A stretch of 64,000 bases of DNA from contig CM055096.1 in the NCBI GenBank assembly GCA_029204225.1, positions 57,861,600-57,925,599 on the forward strand. Direction: 5' to 3'. The notes under the pieces are model-generated. The model was not told the origin of the DNA. It searched no databases and saw only the letters and a list, made by a program, of their open reading frames with translations. Positions within the stretch are counted from its first letter, which is position 1. The number at the start of each line of letters is the position of its first letter. Shown piece by piece: positions 34,104 to 46,449 of this stretch. This DNA is from Diphasiastrum complanatum (Eukaryota; Streptophyta; Lycopodiopsida; Lycopodiales; Lycopodiaceae). Made by a program: the position numbers and the translations under genes.

Positions 34104-34378
34104 ACTTAGAATTCGCTTCGAACAGGAACACAGATCATGCTACACAGTAATACAGACAGAAAAACATTCTCCACACCAAGCTTACGTAGTAACTGTCTTT
34201 CTCAAAATGAAATTACACTGTACATATAGTTCTTCACTCAAGCAATCCATATATGGTCCAGGTTGACGTCGACGGGACGCGTGTCCCGTCGACTCGCCTC
34301 GTGGCGAGGCCAACTGATCCTTATCGATTGATAGGACCCACAGTATAGTAACATAGTGATTCTACTTTAATTCTAACT
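34104..34378 (-). repeat. 5' LTR of the pol-only copia element
   Basis: 275 bp, colinear with 31093-31367. Its left end abuts the primer site (34091-34103 region) and its right end abuts CATCA. Confidence 0.88.
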
Positions 34379-34383
34379 CATCA

Positions 34384-35529
34384 TTTAACTCAAGTGACAT
34401 GCTAGCACTAAGCAAGTGAATGTGCACTTTGAAAGATCATATTCAATCCTAAATGGCTATCTTAGACTACTAAAAAGCAACAATGTATGACAATAAGATG
34501 GATGGTTGGCACAGGAATCTCTTCTACATCACTAAATATCTCATTCTAGCAAATTTAGAAACACTTTAGCTATGTAATAATAGTTATGATAAGATTGTGA
34601 AAGGAGGACATGCAAAAGGAATAGAAGATGCACAAACTTTAGATAACTCATGATAGATGAATGTGTACATTTATGTTTTAGACTTTTGACTTTGTGCTTT
34701 ATTCTTCCACACATAAATGGCACGTTAGTTGATGGTTCCTTCCCTAAACTTATGGAGTTAAATTCCATTCAAGTACACAACATGGTCATACATGATAAAA
34801 AATAATGTGTTTTATTTACCTCGAATAAGTGATCCCTAAGTTTTTTTATCACCCAAGTGACCAATGCAATTTACACTTCTCTTTAATTAAGTAATAATGG
34901 CCTAAGTAGTCTAGAATAAGTTTGGGAAAACCCCCTTTTTTTGCTTTGAAATCACCCGCAAAGAGGTGAGTCTACTCGGTGGACCAACCTCATCTCTAGC
35001 TCAAGACTTTGAGGATTTAACATAGGGAAAAATTCAATGGTAGGAAGCATACTTTTTTTCTCATAACGCTTCCACTTCATGTCACAAAACTTTGCATATT
35101 TGGAGGGTAAAATATGGTCAGTCCCCTCCAATAGCGTTTGTTGTTGCAACATAACAACAAAGCCTCTTTTGGTAGACTACTAGCTTCCCTATCTGATTCA
35201 TAGCTGATCATCACTTTACAAGGGTAAATGCCAAATTGGCCAGTTTACCAATTTGCCTGTGAATGAAGCACATGTATCTAAGCTTTGCAATTATGCATCT
35301 CTCTTTTTCTGCAAAGCACCATCAGGAAATGAACTGCAATCTTGGTCTTTGATTGCTCAACATCTACAATACAGTGATCAACAATGTCTCAGATAATCCC
35401 CTCCCCCCCCCATATACTGAATTCTTGATCTAACAAGAGGGATCAAGCTTTTTTTATCGCTTACTAGACCTCTTCAATGCAAAAAGGCCACAACTAATGT
35501 GAATCTAATATTGAACAGGGAAATGCTCA
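34384..35529. other. Intergenic stretch and 3' flank of the ARM-TPR gene
   Basis: AT-rich with no recognised domain. The right-hand few hundred bases should hold the 3' UTR of the gene that ends at 35530. Confidence 0.5.
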
Positions 35530-37956
35530 TCAGTAATCAGCTTGAGGTTGACCAAGTAGCTCCTTTAATGTCATGCCTTTTAAGCTGCTTGTCAACTTTG
35601 AAAAATCTGCTTTTCTATCTTCATTTTGCTTCCTCCACTGGCTCACCTCATCAGATTCAATCTCCCCCTCTTGTGAAAAATCAGTCTCACTCATAGTCTC
35701 CCATTCAGAAGCTTCCTCACCATTATCGTCATCATCATCATCATTGTCCCGATCACCATCATTATCCTCCTCTTTTGAGACTTGTTCATCGTCATCTTTA
35801 TCCTCAGTATACTGCATGCCACCATGCATTGCAGCAACATCTTTAAAGAGCCAAGCAGCTTGCATTTTCTTTTTCACAAATCGCTCGACATAGTTAGGTA
35901 CCTTGTTCTTCTTCGACTCAACTGAGTATTCAGGGGTTTGAGAGCACTCATTTATGAACATAATTGCATCCAAGAGACACTCTTTGACAAGCCCCAAGCA
36001 TTCATAAGCCTGTGCTCTTCTCCATAAGCTCTTTGCATGTCTATTGATGGGATTGTGCAAACACAATGCACGAGTGGCATCACTGGCTGCATTGGCTGGA
36101 CTTTCAAGCAGAAGGTGGCATTGTGCACGGTTACTATATAGCGTCACTCTCTCTTTTTTTGCTCGAAGAGGACAAAGGGACAACGCCTCTGTATACTTTG
36201 CAGAAGCCCCAGCGATGTCACCAGAAGAAAACCTTGCATTTCCCTCCAATTTAACTACAAGAGCTGCAGCTTGTTTTATTCTGATATCTTCTTTAGGAGC
36301 GTTTTTTTCCCATTTCATCCTTTGATGCAGAGCAGAAAGATCCCGAAGTAGATCTGCAGTTGTAGGTGACAAAGATGAAGAAGATACAGAGACATCATTA
36401 TGGAGCAAAGAGCTCATCAAGAGATCTCCAAGCTTCTTGTGTTCACCTAAGCTTGGGACTTCTGCTAGGTCTGCAAGGGCTACCACTGCCCGATCCAAAA
36501 CCTGATGAACAGAGCGCTGTCCAATTAGTCGTGCATTTATAGCCTTCATCCCTAATTGGCAAATGAATGCCACATTATACTGCTCAAAGAGGACATTCTG
36601 TGATGCTTACGCTCTTCTGACTTAAACAAAATGCAAACTTAAAAAGTTGGAGGAGAAGCACGGCAATAGCATGCGGTATTCTTTAAAATAGGATCAGTAA
36701 TCTGATAGGTTGCAAAAAAAACTGGCAATTTAACTAGAAACTCAAAGTAGTTCCGCAGCTTATGTAAATGTCAATCATCAATATGGAGCTGGTTACAAGA
36801 AGACTAGTCTGAGGGTTCTGCTAGAACTGCATATGTGATCCTGATATTGTTGAAAGACGCAGTCCAATAAACTATAAAATATAGCAAATCTGAGGGAACA
36901 TGAAGTGGAACATCGATATTGTGCCAATTTATGCTACTACTTAAATCTGAACACAAAAACTTAACAGCGTCGTAAAAGAAAAGGCACCTTAACACGCGTA
37001 TCAGGATCCTGCACCAGCCAGACGAGGCAATCAACTGCCATGTATTGCCAATCATCCGATGATCGAGCAATGTTGCTGAGAGACTCTATAACTCCTGGGC
37101 AGTCAGCAACCGCAAGTCTCCCAGATTTCTGGTGGCAAATAGTTCTTAGCAATCCAATCCCTGCAGGTGAATTCTCATTGACTAGGCCTCCCCACAAACC
37201 CGAGAGCTTAGATATAAAGCTTTCCTTGCAGATAAAGGGAATGAACTGTTCCTTGAAAGCAAAACAGTTGATAAGCTGCAATGACCAGCATTGAAGTTGA
37301 CTTGCCCATTCCTCAGCTTTCCGTGCTTCCATATCTAGCCCACCTACACCTCTTGTGAGGAGGTCACGATGGTAGCTAAGGCGCCGATCTGCATACTGAT
37401 AAAACTGTGTGTAGACTACATCAAGAGCATCCATCGAAAGTTGCATGGTTGAATCAAGAATATTTTTATAAGAAGCTACTTTTGGAAAGGTACTATCATA
37501 TGTTGCTAAGTGTCCCAATGCTCGTACTGCAACTCTCTGCTCTACCCAAGTCAGCCCGCCCTTTAGGAGCTCAATTAATGCTGGGACAACTCCAGCTTTG
37601 ACAGCCCTCTGTGCATATTCTTCAATTACCATTGTATATGATCCAATTATGTGAGCAGCATAATACGGAATGTATATGTTCTGATCCTGAGTAAGCCACC
37701 GTCGATTTTTCAGGCCTTTCCATATAAGAGCAGTCATACATTCGAAAATTCCAAGTTCGACAAACTCTGATTCACCTGGCTGAGACATTGCAGCATTCCA
37801 TAGCCCACTTACAGGAAGCACCTGACCATCATTGTCCTGAATGGGTAAATCTTTGAAGAATTTTGCAATGCCAATACGCCGCTTTGTTGAGTTCGTTTCT
37901 TTCATTACACAATACAAGCACCCTGGGTAAGGACAGTCATACTCGCTCTTATCCAT
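35530..37956 (-). CDS. Plant ARM-repeat/TPR-like protein, two exons
   Basis: Exons are 37956-36988 (323 codons) and 36597-35530 (355 codons plus TGA), separated by a 390-bp intron with AAG|GTGCC donor and CACAG acceptor in phase 0, giving 678 residues. The ATG at 37956 follows an in-frame TAA. The N-terminus has a Cys-rich CPYPGCLYC box and then armadillo-like helices with the conserved WVEQRVAVRALGHLATY and SSDDWQYMAVDCL blocks. Residues about 429-541 are TPR-like (KLEGNARFSSGDIAGA, LYSNRAQCHLLLE, LWRRAQAYECLG). Residues about 588-641 are strongly acidic. I recognise this as the plant ARM-repeat/tetratricopeptide family. The biochemical role is unknown; the two repeat types suggest a protein-binding scaffold. 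No signal peptide is seen. Confidence 0.9.
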
Positions 37957-39901
37957 CAATGAATGGTGAGTTTATGTGCTTTTCTGTATCAAAAGCAGTG
38001 ACAACCGAAGTCTCAGATGAATGCACAACTTCAACGCTAAAGTTTGGCAATCCAAAAGATGTTACCAATCCACCAACATACTGTGATTACATAAGACATT
38101 ACACCATATGCATTTGAGAAAGTTCCCAATGTCATCAGACGTTACTTGATACATCATAAACTGCAGCATAAGCGAGAAAATTGTTGCACGCACTGATTAC
38201 GATGACTAAACAGACAGTCGCAAACAAATTTCAACAACCTAGATCAAAGCAACTACAAAGCAAGCAAAATCTTATCTATAAGTAAGACTTCATGTGATCG
38301 GAAAGACAAATAACTGCCAAGACAAGGCGCATCTAAGTTTAAGGCCAAATTATCCTATCTGCTCTACTTATGCAACACTTTGCAACTTTTCCTAATCTAA
38401 GCTTTGAGATCGTCACACTTGAGAGTGCGCTTGATTCACAGAACCTTAATGAATACTATTCCATTCAGATTTAGTAAGCAATGGAAAAGCTTTAGACTAG
38501 ATCTACGAAGCGTGCCTCACTCTTCTACCTCCTCTCGAACAGAATCACAGGCAGGGATCATTCAAATGCTAAGATACTTAAGCTTTTCCTCTGTGGATCA
38601 ATGAGAATGAATGCAAGATTACCCATTATTGTTGAACAGCAAGCAAGCCTTACCATGATCGAGAATTCAAGGGCTTTGACGATCCTTTGGCCGTGAACTT
38701 GACACTAACCTTGAAGTCCGATTCTAAAAGTTAGTAATACAACGGTGCACTTATTGTTGCAGCAACACGTATAATCTAAGTATGATTGAGCAGGGCACAT
38801 AAGTTGCCAAAAATCAAATGCCCTTTCTGAAGACAAATGCGTTCCCGCCTCCTAGAATACCAGCTGAGAAGCCAAAAACAGCGACCTGATCTCTATCAGC
38901 AAATAGAACCCAGTCTCCCCATAGCTGTGCTGATAACAAATGGACGAAGATCAAACGCGTGGATTATGTAACGTGAAGATCTACAAGGAAGGCTCACAGA
39001 CATATTCATAACCAATCAAAGTTTTCAATCAGAGATTGTACAGATCCAAATAAGCAAGCACCTTATACCTTCCGCAAAACTGGAGTAAAATTACTGTTTA
39101 ATTGGTTGAAAAGTAGATCTTAAGGCTTTCTTACTGTATAATCCAGCATTCAAGGAGCATAAAAGTAAAAAATATACCCAATCTGCTGACAAAGTATTCC
39201 ATAGATGGAAGTGGGATCCAACTTTTCCACCATCACAAACCCACCTCTTTGGTTTGTGGGTCCGCTTTGATCTCTAGCCAAAGATCAGAACAGCCATAAC
39301 CACAATGGAGCATTGAGATGAGCGCTAGATTGAAATGGAAGACAGTACGAAACCCAATTGGCATCACAGATCCCAAAGACGGACACTAGTCGGCCGTGCA
39401 AAGCAACCCAAGAGTGTCTGCGAACCCGGGATGACACTACAAAGCTGAGGCTTTCATCAAAACCATCTAGAAATTCTTCATTCAGGGACTTAAAAGCGTG
39501 CAATCCTGCCCGAATTGCAAACATAACACTCATTCCCAACAGCCTGCATCATCGTCCTTTACTGCGCCATCCAAAAACCTCCTCGTGATCGGCAAAACCT
39601 GTCCTCCTTTTGCATTGCACAAAGGCGGGCCATCCTCACCCTACCTGGCCTATCTCCGTGTACAGAATATGCCCCTCTTCACCCCAACTCACCCACCCAC
39701 CTTCCACCCACCGCACCCACAGACACAGACATGCAATCCCGAAAAGATACAGACACAGATTACTATAGCTTTTGCAGAAGCTCAGCTCTGGGATCTAGAG
39801 CCTCATCATGTGACAATGCATCGAGTATCACAGAATACTCGTCATTGCAGCCGCAGCATTGATCTATGGCAAAAGCAGAAAAGAGGAAGAGAAGTAGAAG
39901 A

Positions 39902-39903
<2 letters not shown>
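37957..39903. other. Upstream region of the ARM-TPR gene
   Basis: No coding motif recognised. It is relatively GC-balanced and free of recognisable transposons, in contrast to the rest of the window, and may hold 5' UTR exons and promoter. A short inverted repeat (CACAAACC...GGTTTGTG) occurs near 39235-39258. Confidence 0.45.

Positions 39904-39962
<59 letters not shown>
39904..39962. repeat. AG microsatellite followed by 11 G
   Basis: About 24 AG units then a G run lie about 1.95 kb upstream of the ARM-TPR start codon. On that gene's strand it reads as a CT tract. Confidence 0.95.
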
Positions 39963-40149
39963 AGCTTTTACGACGTGCCTGGGATTTATTTTTTATTTTT
40001 TTATTTTAATTTAAACGTGAATCTTTTTTTTCCCGTTTTAAAACGCGAATCTTCCGGGGATACACCAGAAAAAATAAATAACTAAATAAATAAAACCATT
40101 TTTTTTTCCCCCGAAACCCGAATGCCTTTAATTACCCCAAAAACTCCAG

Positions 40150-40500
40150 GATATTTATGGCGGAGATATTTATGATAAAAAGTCCACCACAAATATTCGA
40201 TACCTTCCTTCCTAAATAATAATAATGTTTTTGACTATGGCCATTGGCCTTGCTTGTATTATTATTGGCTCCAGGGTAGTGCACCGAATTGGTTCTTGTC
40301 TTCTTGATTGAGAACACTTTGAGTTTCCATTAAAGCTGTCCACTCCTCTCCAAAACACTTTTGTCTTTTGGGACAACATCATTCTAATCTCTTGGTAAGT
40401 AGGAGACTTTAAAGTGGGACTAAGGGTGACAAAGCTTACAATTATTTGCTCTTGTTGCATCATCCTCCGAATACGACTGAGTGTTAGGAGCAAGGTTAGA
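40150..40500 (-). pseudogene. Copia gag fragment
   Basis: The minus strand reads VSFVTLSPTLKSPTYQEIRM followed by an Asn/Gln-rich region and a possible worn zinc knuckle. This fits the C-terminal half of a copia gag. A frameshift is needed. Weak but consistent. Confidence 0.45.
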
Positions 40501-42479
40501 GCTCAAACGGCAAGGTAAAAAGTCCCCAAAAGCAATCATGCTCCTCTCAACGAGCAATTTTTGAACATCACCCCAAAAGCAATGACCTTGAAGGGCAACT
40601 TACGACTTTGCGCTAAGAATCTAGCAGGGAGAAAACCGTGCTTTCGTTAAATAAGGATGAGAAAACCCATCAATGTATCAAAGGATCAAAGGATTATAGG
40701 ATAAAACATCAAGTGTGAAAACCAAAAGACAAACTTCGTATATTTCATAAAAAAAAAAGCAAACATATAACTAGTTACGCCAAACCTAATTTTCAATGTA
40801 AGATTAGGTATAACAATGATGGTTAGGACCGGGTATTGATTTTTTTTCCAGTTCTCAACTCGGTTATCAACCCGGTTCTAAAGACCCTAACCGGCATGTA
40901 CACTATTTCTCAAGAATCGGCTTCTATGTAGAACTGGCGGGTATGCTCTTTTGTAGGAACCGGCCACGGTTGAGAGTCGTCGGGTCCCTTTGAGCCTTGG
41001 ATTGAGGTTGAGAACCAGACCGTCATTTGGAGGGGTTTATAACCCAAGTATCAATTCACCCTACAGAACCTAACATTCATTAAGGGCTTTTAGCAAGTGA
41101 GGACATCATGATAGATGAGAATGTAGACCACATTGAGGAGTATGGATTTTTTCATGAGTAGGATGAGTAAGAGAATGTTAAGATAGACATTGTAACAAGA
41201 CTTTTTTCAAGGCTATCATTTTTGTTGATGGGTAGTTAGTTGATAAATGGAATGTTAAAAACTTAATACATTGTGCAACAAGATTTTTTTTGAGCGGCTT
41301 TTATATAAGTCATATTTTTAGAGTTTATTTATTTGACTTGTTTAGCTGTGAAATGTGATTTTTTTTGCACAATTCAAATATCATAAGCATTGAAGGACGT
41401 GAGATTTTTATGAGTAATTGACCCTTCAAGGATTTGATATTGCTCAAGTAAGCTGCAAAGTGCTAGAAGAATAGCCTTGAACTTTTGTTAAAGAAGGGTG
41501 GCCTTCAAACTTTGTCCAACTAAAAACTACCCCAAAAAGACAAAAGATGTCATCACAAAGCATTTGGAATCAAACATCCATCCCACTAGCTTGAAAACAA
41601 ACAAATTTGTCTTTCACATTTTGTTGAGTTGGATAAGGATGAAACCTATCAAGCTGGAGTTCTAGTTGTTAAATCATAGCCATTTGGAGCATCGTGTGCT
41701 TTCTTGCCCTAGGCTACTTGATTTTTGAAGTTCTTGCAAATTAGCTACCACTCCAAAACCAATAACAATGTTAGGTCTTTAGAAAAACATTCCTATCCAT
41801 GCATGTGTTTGAATGCCATCTAAGTTCTTTACAATCAATCTGGTTTTCATAGAAAAACGTTTACATTTCAGCCTTTCACATGAAACATGCATTGCTTGTA
41901 AAAAGCTTGACCTTGAAAGTAGTTTCACCTACCATTCATGTGTGAATGCACAATAAGATTTTGAGCTATGTGGTCCTTGCCAAAAGTTGAGAGGTCTATT
42001 CGATGATATTGTGGTTATGCCCGTAGAGTTGGATAAGGATGATAGATGCGTCCATGAAATGACAAGCTCAAGTCTTTTTCAAACATGCTCAAATCTTTCT
42101 CATTGTAGAATACAAATATATTGGAACCTTGTGCTCCAGCCTTGGTAACAATGACATGTGCATGTAGGTTGTAAACATTCAATCTAATGTTATTATAAGT
42201 GTTGCAATATAAAGATATGTTGTAAATTGCAAAGTGACTACTTTGCAAATTATGACTAGATTCAAGTTACAAACATCGTGTTCACAAAACCCAAAATCCA
42301 GGTTACAATAGATACTAGAGATTCCTCTTGTCATACGTTGTTGTAAGGAATTAAAGGCCTTTCTCTAGAATATGGCCCAATTTTCTTGTCACAATGTAGT
42401 CTTCTATGTTAACAACAACTTGGTAACACAAATTCCTCTTGTCGACACCAATGCTCCTCAAACCATTCTGCATGCAATT
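40501..42479. other. No gene recognised; ACCGG/CCGGTT-rich patch near 40818-41050
   Basis: Between 40818 and 41050 the words ACCGG, CGGGT and CGGTT recur on both strands, as in subterminal regions of hAT-type elements. I could not define ends or a target duplication. The rest is AT-rich without motifs. Confidence 0.35.
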
Positions 42480-42727
42480 ATGTTGAATGACATCCACTAG
42501 TACATCACACATCATATTCACAAACATCAAATTTTTTCTCAAACCATAAATGTGTACAACGCTAGGGAATTTTCATATTTGTCATCTTTGAACATTATTT
42601 TGATCCTTGTCCTATAATTTTGTATGGATATGATCTCTAAGAAGATCTCACTTCCATCGTAGTTGTCAAATTCATAAAACCACTTCTTGTGGGGAGTCAT
42701 ATGAAAAGAAACATGAAAGTCAGTCAA
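42480..42727 (-). pseudogene. Copia protease-region fragment
   Basis: The minus strand reads VSFHMTPHKKWFYEFDNYDG then SEIFL. This is the stretch just after the active-site DSG of a copia protease (normally DSGCSFHMTP...WF). The active-site residues themselves are lost. Confidence 0.6.
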
Positions 42728-44699
42728 CCATGATTACTCTTGCAAAGTATTCTCAGCACGTCCTTCAATCTGACCCTCTTGATCTTTCCACTCTCTAGAC
42801 TAATAATTATAAGAACTCATATTTTGAAAATTCATTCCAAACCTCATTAAAATTGTATAGCTGACAAGTCATCTATGCTCAAGTTTTCACTTCTTTCTGG
42901 TGAATTAACTATGTACAAAGATCGTAAATTTCAACCTATCCTTTGTATAAATCAACTTATGCACATATATAGACTTATGCTAACTTATAACTTAGTACAA
43001 AGAGAAGTAAAAGGACCACATAGAATTTTAACTTGACCAAATATAAGACCCATCTCTATTATTTAAGAGCACACTCCCCACATTTCATATATCACTATTT
43101 GGAATATTCTACTAAGATGATTAATATCTCTTAAAATTCAATGTTTCAAAATCCAACAACTCATACACAAGTATGAAGCTCTCATGATTTGTCTGGACTA
43201 TGTTTTAATTTTTACTCAAAAATGAATTTGATCTTGTTCCAGTTGTTAGTTGATGCCACGCCCCTGACGTGTCGAATGCAGTGACTCATCACCCAAAAAG
43301 AGTTTCCAGCAGAGATGAAGTTGAGAGCCGAGTATGAGAGAACGAGAATTATTAGTGCTAGGCTAAAATATACAGCTGTGAGCCCCATGGTAATTCCCGA
43401 AAGATGGATAGCCATGTGGGAGCTAGCAATCTAGACTCTCTCAACTTGACGTATGTTTTTAATAAAGAGGCCTCCTATTATCAAATAAGAGGTGGAACCC
43501 AAATCTTTATAGATTGGGGTTCACTTAGTTGTAAGAGGTGGATGATAAAATTGGGTTCACCAGCTTGTGGGTATAGATAGGAGGCCTCCTCCACGAGTTC
43601 CATAGCATGTGTTATGTACTGAAATGTTGTTGCTTTTTAAATTGAAGATTTTACTAATTGCATTTCCTTCCATGCTCCATCTTCATGCATATAGTTTGGG
43701 TACTGATGTATGAATGTGTTTGTTGTTGATTCTTCTCTTTCAGGTTGGTTTGGAATTAGTATCAAGTAGATGTGCAGGACTTAAAGACTGATCCACCATT
43801 CCACTGAGTTTTGATGTTTTCTAGTTTTTCTGGTTCCCTGAGGAGTTCTTCTTACAACTGTTGAGTGACAGTTGTAACAAGCACTTTGTAGGTTTTGTGA
43901 TTTCAGTGTAGAGGTTGTTGTGTTGATTCTGTAATTTTAATAGGAGTAGATTTACAAGTTTAATTCTCTGTTTTTTGTGTAGATTAGATTAGCAATAATC
44001 TACAGACTGTAACAATAAAAAAAGAACTGAAACAGTTTGTAGAACCGTAGAAAACAAGTTCCTGACAGATCCTATATCCAAGATGAGCTACCATTGCCAA
44101 TAAAGGACCGAAATCAGGTCGTAGGTGTGCCAATTGACGGGCCGGACACACTACCATTATACTACATAACTGAACCCATGATTGAATCCCTTGCCAAACA
44201 GATTTGCAGTCACGGTAATCTTGGCCATGCTGAAACTATGTCAGAGACAGAGAATAGGCGCTAAAACTGAGAAATAGAACCAACGCTAGCATTGGCCGTT
44301 GTGAAGCAGGTTCTGTGCAAACAGAATCTACAACCGTTGGTGCTAACTGCCAAGTAGTATCGTTGATACACAGAATCAGAGCAAACATTGGCTAAATCAC
44401 TGATAAGGAGATTCTGTGTCAAATAGAATCTCAACTAACATTGGCACCAGTTGCCATTGACAATCTTCTTGGCTTTGGTCCAGAACTTGACTTTATCAAC
44501 TCATCTTTCAGTTCTTGTTCACTTCTGTTTGTGTTGCTTGTTGTCCTCAATTCATATTCCTCACCAGCACGCATTCTACATATTTTGTGAGATTGAAATC
44601 GCTTCAGAATGCCTCTAATCATCATTCAGACCAACCGTTTCAGGAAACCCACCGTCGCCCTGTTGTTTCACGTTTTTTGAAACTGACAGTCAAAGAATT
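42728..44699. other. No gene recognised; 12-bp inverted repeat at 43467/43577
   Basis: GAGGCCTCCTAT at 43467-43478 and its exact complement ATAGGAGGCCTC at 43577-43588 flank about 98 bp. A hydrophobic 67-codon minus frame at 43212-43415 has no family match that I can name. Confidence 0.4.
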
Positions 44700-44760
44700 G
44701 AATTTTGTTGAGTTTTCGAGTTTTTGAGTTTTCTGAGTTTTCGAGCTTCTCGAGTTTTCT

Positions 44761-45720
44761 ACTCAAACATTCCACCCGACGAACAGCCTTAAAAATTGCG
44801 TCCAACAGAGCATTTTTATCTCAATTTGCATCCATTTGCATCCGTCGCAAATTTTCGAGTTCCTCGAATTTGTATCCGACGAATTGTTCGAGTTTCCCAA
44901 ATTTTCCAACTTTTTTGAGCTTTCAAAAGAATTGCATCCAACGAGCTCTTAGGTCTAAAGCCCACAAGTTTTCATCCACTTTGTTTGCATCCTCCAATCA
45001 TTTCCATCTGACGCCATCTGTATGCATTGCATCCGCAACAAAAACTGCATCCGACGCTCCCTTTGCATTTGCATCCGATGCTCCTTCTACAATTGCATCC
45101 GCCAGTGCCTTCCAATTGCATCCGCCACTACCTATCAAATTGCATCTGACAGTGCCTTTCGACGCCCTCCATCTTCATTTGCATCCGACGTCTTCCCAGT
45201 TGCATCTGACAGTGTTTTTTCGTATTTTTTTTATCCAATGTATTTTCTGCTTTAGTAACCCTTTGAAGTTCTACGACCCTTTGCCAATTTTCGACCCATT
45301 GCCAATTTTTAGACCCTTCGAAGATTTTTCGGGATTTTCAGGTTTGTCAATTTTGGAGATTTTCGAGTTTTTGAATTTTTCGGGAGTTTTGAGGTCTTGC
45401 ATCCAATGTTTTTTCAAGTTTGCATCCGATGCCCATCTCACTTTGCATCCGACGCCCATCTAAATTGCATCCGTTGACCTTCAGATTGTATCCGACATTT
45501 TTTTTAATTTCTAGGTTTTTTTATTTTCAAATTTTTTGAGTTTTTTGGGAGTTTATACTTTTCGGGTTTTTTCGAGTTTTGATTTTCGGGTTTTTTTATT
45601 TTCGGATTTTTCGGGTTTGTCAAGAGATTATAATTTTTGGATTTTTTTTCGAGATTTGAATTTCGGGTTTTCAATTTTCGGGATTTTTGGGTTTTTCGAG
45701 TTTTGATTTTGCGTTCCTGT
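44761..45720. repeat. Degenerate array of a TTGCATCCGA-like word and TTTTCGAG/TTTTCGGG runs
   Basis: About 18 variants of TTGCATCCGAC occur between about 44800 and 45500 (examples near 45050, 45075, 45185, 45424 and 45445) at irregular spacing. They are mixed with, and then followed to about 45720 by, T-rich TTTTCGAG/TTTTCGGG words. The array keeps an incidental frame open (44705-45463), but its translation is low-complexity and not gene-like. Origin unknown. Confidence 0.7.
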
Positions 45721-45773
45721 TGTGGAATATGTAGATGGAGAAAAAATAACATCAGAGAATTCAACCAAGCATG

Positions 45774-45792
45774 CACACACACACACACACAT
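45774..45792. repeat. CA microsatellite
   Basis: A short CA run of about 9 units. Confidence 0.9.
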
Positions 45793-46449
45793 GCAGTATA
45801 TGATATGCAATAGCATCATTATGTACAACATGTACATCACAAGCAGGTGAAGCCAAGAAGGAGCTCAAACATCAAGCATGAAGTAGTTCAATTCCAAGCC
45901 AACCCCTTTGTGGGCACATGTATTTCTTATCCAACTCAATCAACAATGAAGGACCACAACTTAGATGCTGATTCCTTGAAATTAAATGGATATTTTCTAT
46001 TTTGGAAGTCGATTGAAGCATCTAGTTATGTCCTTGATTTGAAGATGAAATATCTATATATAAGGGCAAGAGAGTGGGCACCTTACATAAGGAACCCACA
46101 AATGTAAATTTTTTCTTCTCAATCAACTAGACTTGAGACATCATTAATGACTCATATCACCTTCATGACTTTGAGCTCGTTTTTCATCTCATCTTTTGCA
46201 AGCTAAATAATCACAAAGTTATGGGCTACATGAAAAGAAGTCACCTTAAATTGGATTGAAAGAGGAGAACCAACCTCCTATTTTTTCTTTCATTAGTTGG
46301 AAACAAAAAGTACAATGCTTCTCAAATTTTAACTCCATAAAGTACACTACTTTGTGCCTATTACTTTGGACATCTTGAGTTTTCCCTTCACAACCTTCTT
46401 TACAAAATATTCATGACTTTCATGATGCTATTCTGAATTATTTAGATAC
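45793..46449. other. No recognised feature
   Basis: An 86-codon plus frame at 45847-46107 has no recognisable motif. Confidence 0.45.

Larger units (their letters stand above)
31093..34378 (-). mobile_element. Copia element with pol but no gag/protease
   Basis: A 3,286-bp element with 275-bp LTRs at 31093-31367 and 34104-34378, about 92% identical by hand count (about 22 differences). It is flanked by the 5-bp duplication CATCA (31088-31092 and 34379-34383). Right to left it has a variant primer site (TGGTATTAGAGCC), a frame that opens about 30 bp later straight into integrase, then RT, RNase H and a purine tract (complement at about 31368-31385). Gag, zinc knuckle and protease are absent. 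The LTR ends do not carry the canonical TG...CA. Confidence 0.88.

Noticed and set aside
31093-34378. A complete autonomous copia element
   Set aside because: LTRs and target duplication are complete, but gag and protease are missing and pol has frameshifts.
39498-40085. 195-codon plus-strand open frame through the AG microsatellite
   Set aside because: It includes a long Arg-Glu run from the microsatellite and no conserved sequence. It lies opposite the likely upstream region of a minus-strand gene.
43212-43415. Hydrophobic 67-codon minus-strand frame
   Set aside because: It looks like a membrane segment, but I could not match a family, find exon partners or see supporting context.
44705-45463. 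252-codon plus-strand open frame
   Set aside because: It is kept open by the degenerate TTGCATCCGA array. The translation is low-complexity Ser/Phe/Ala/His-rich with no domain, so it is annotated as repeat, not gene.
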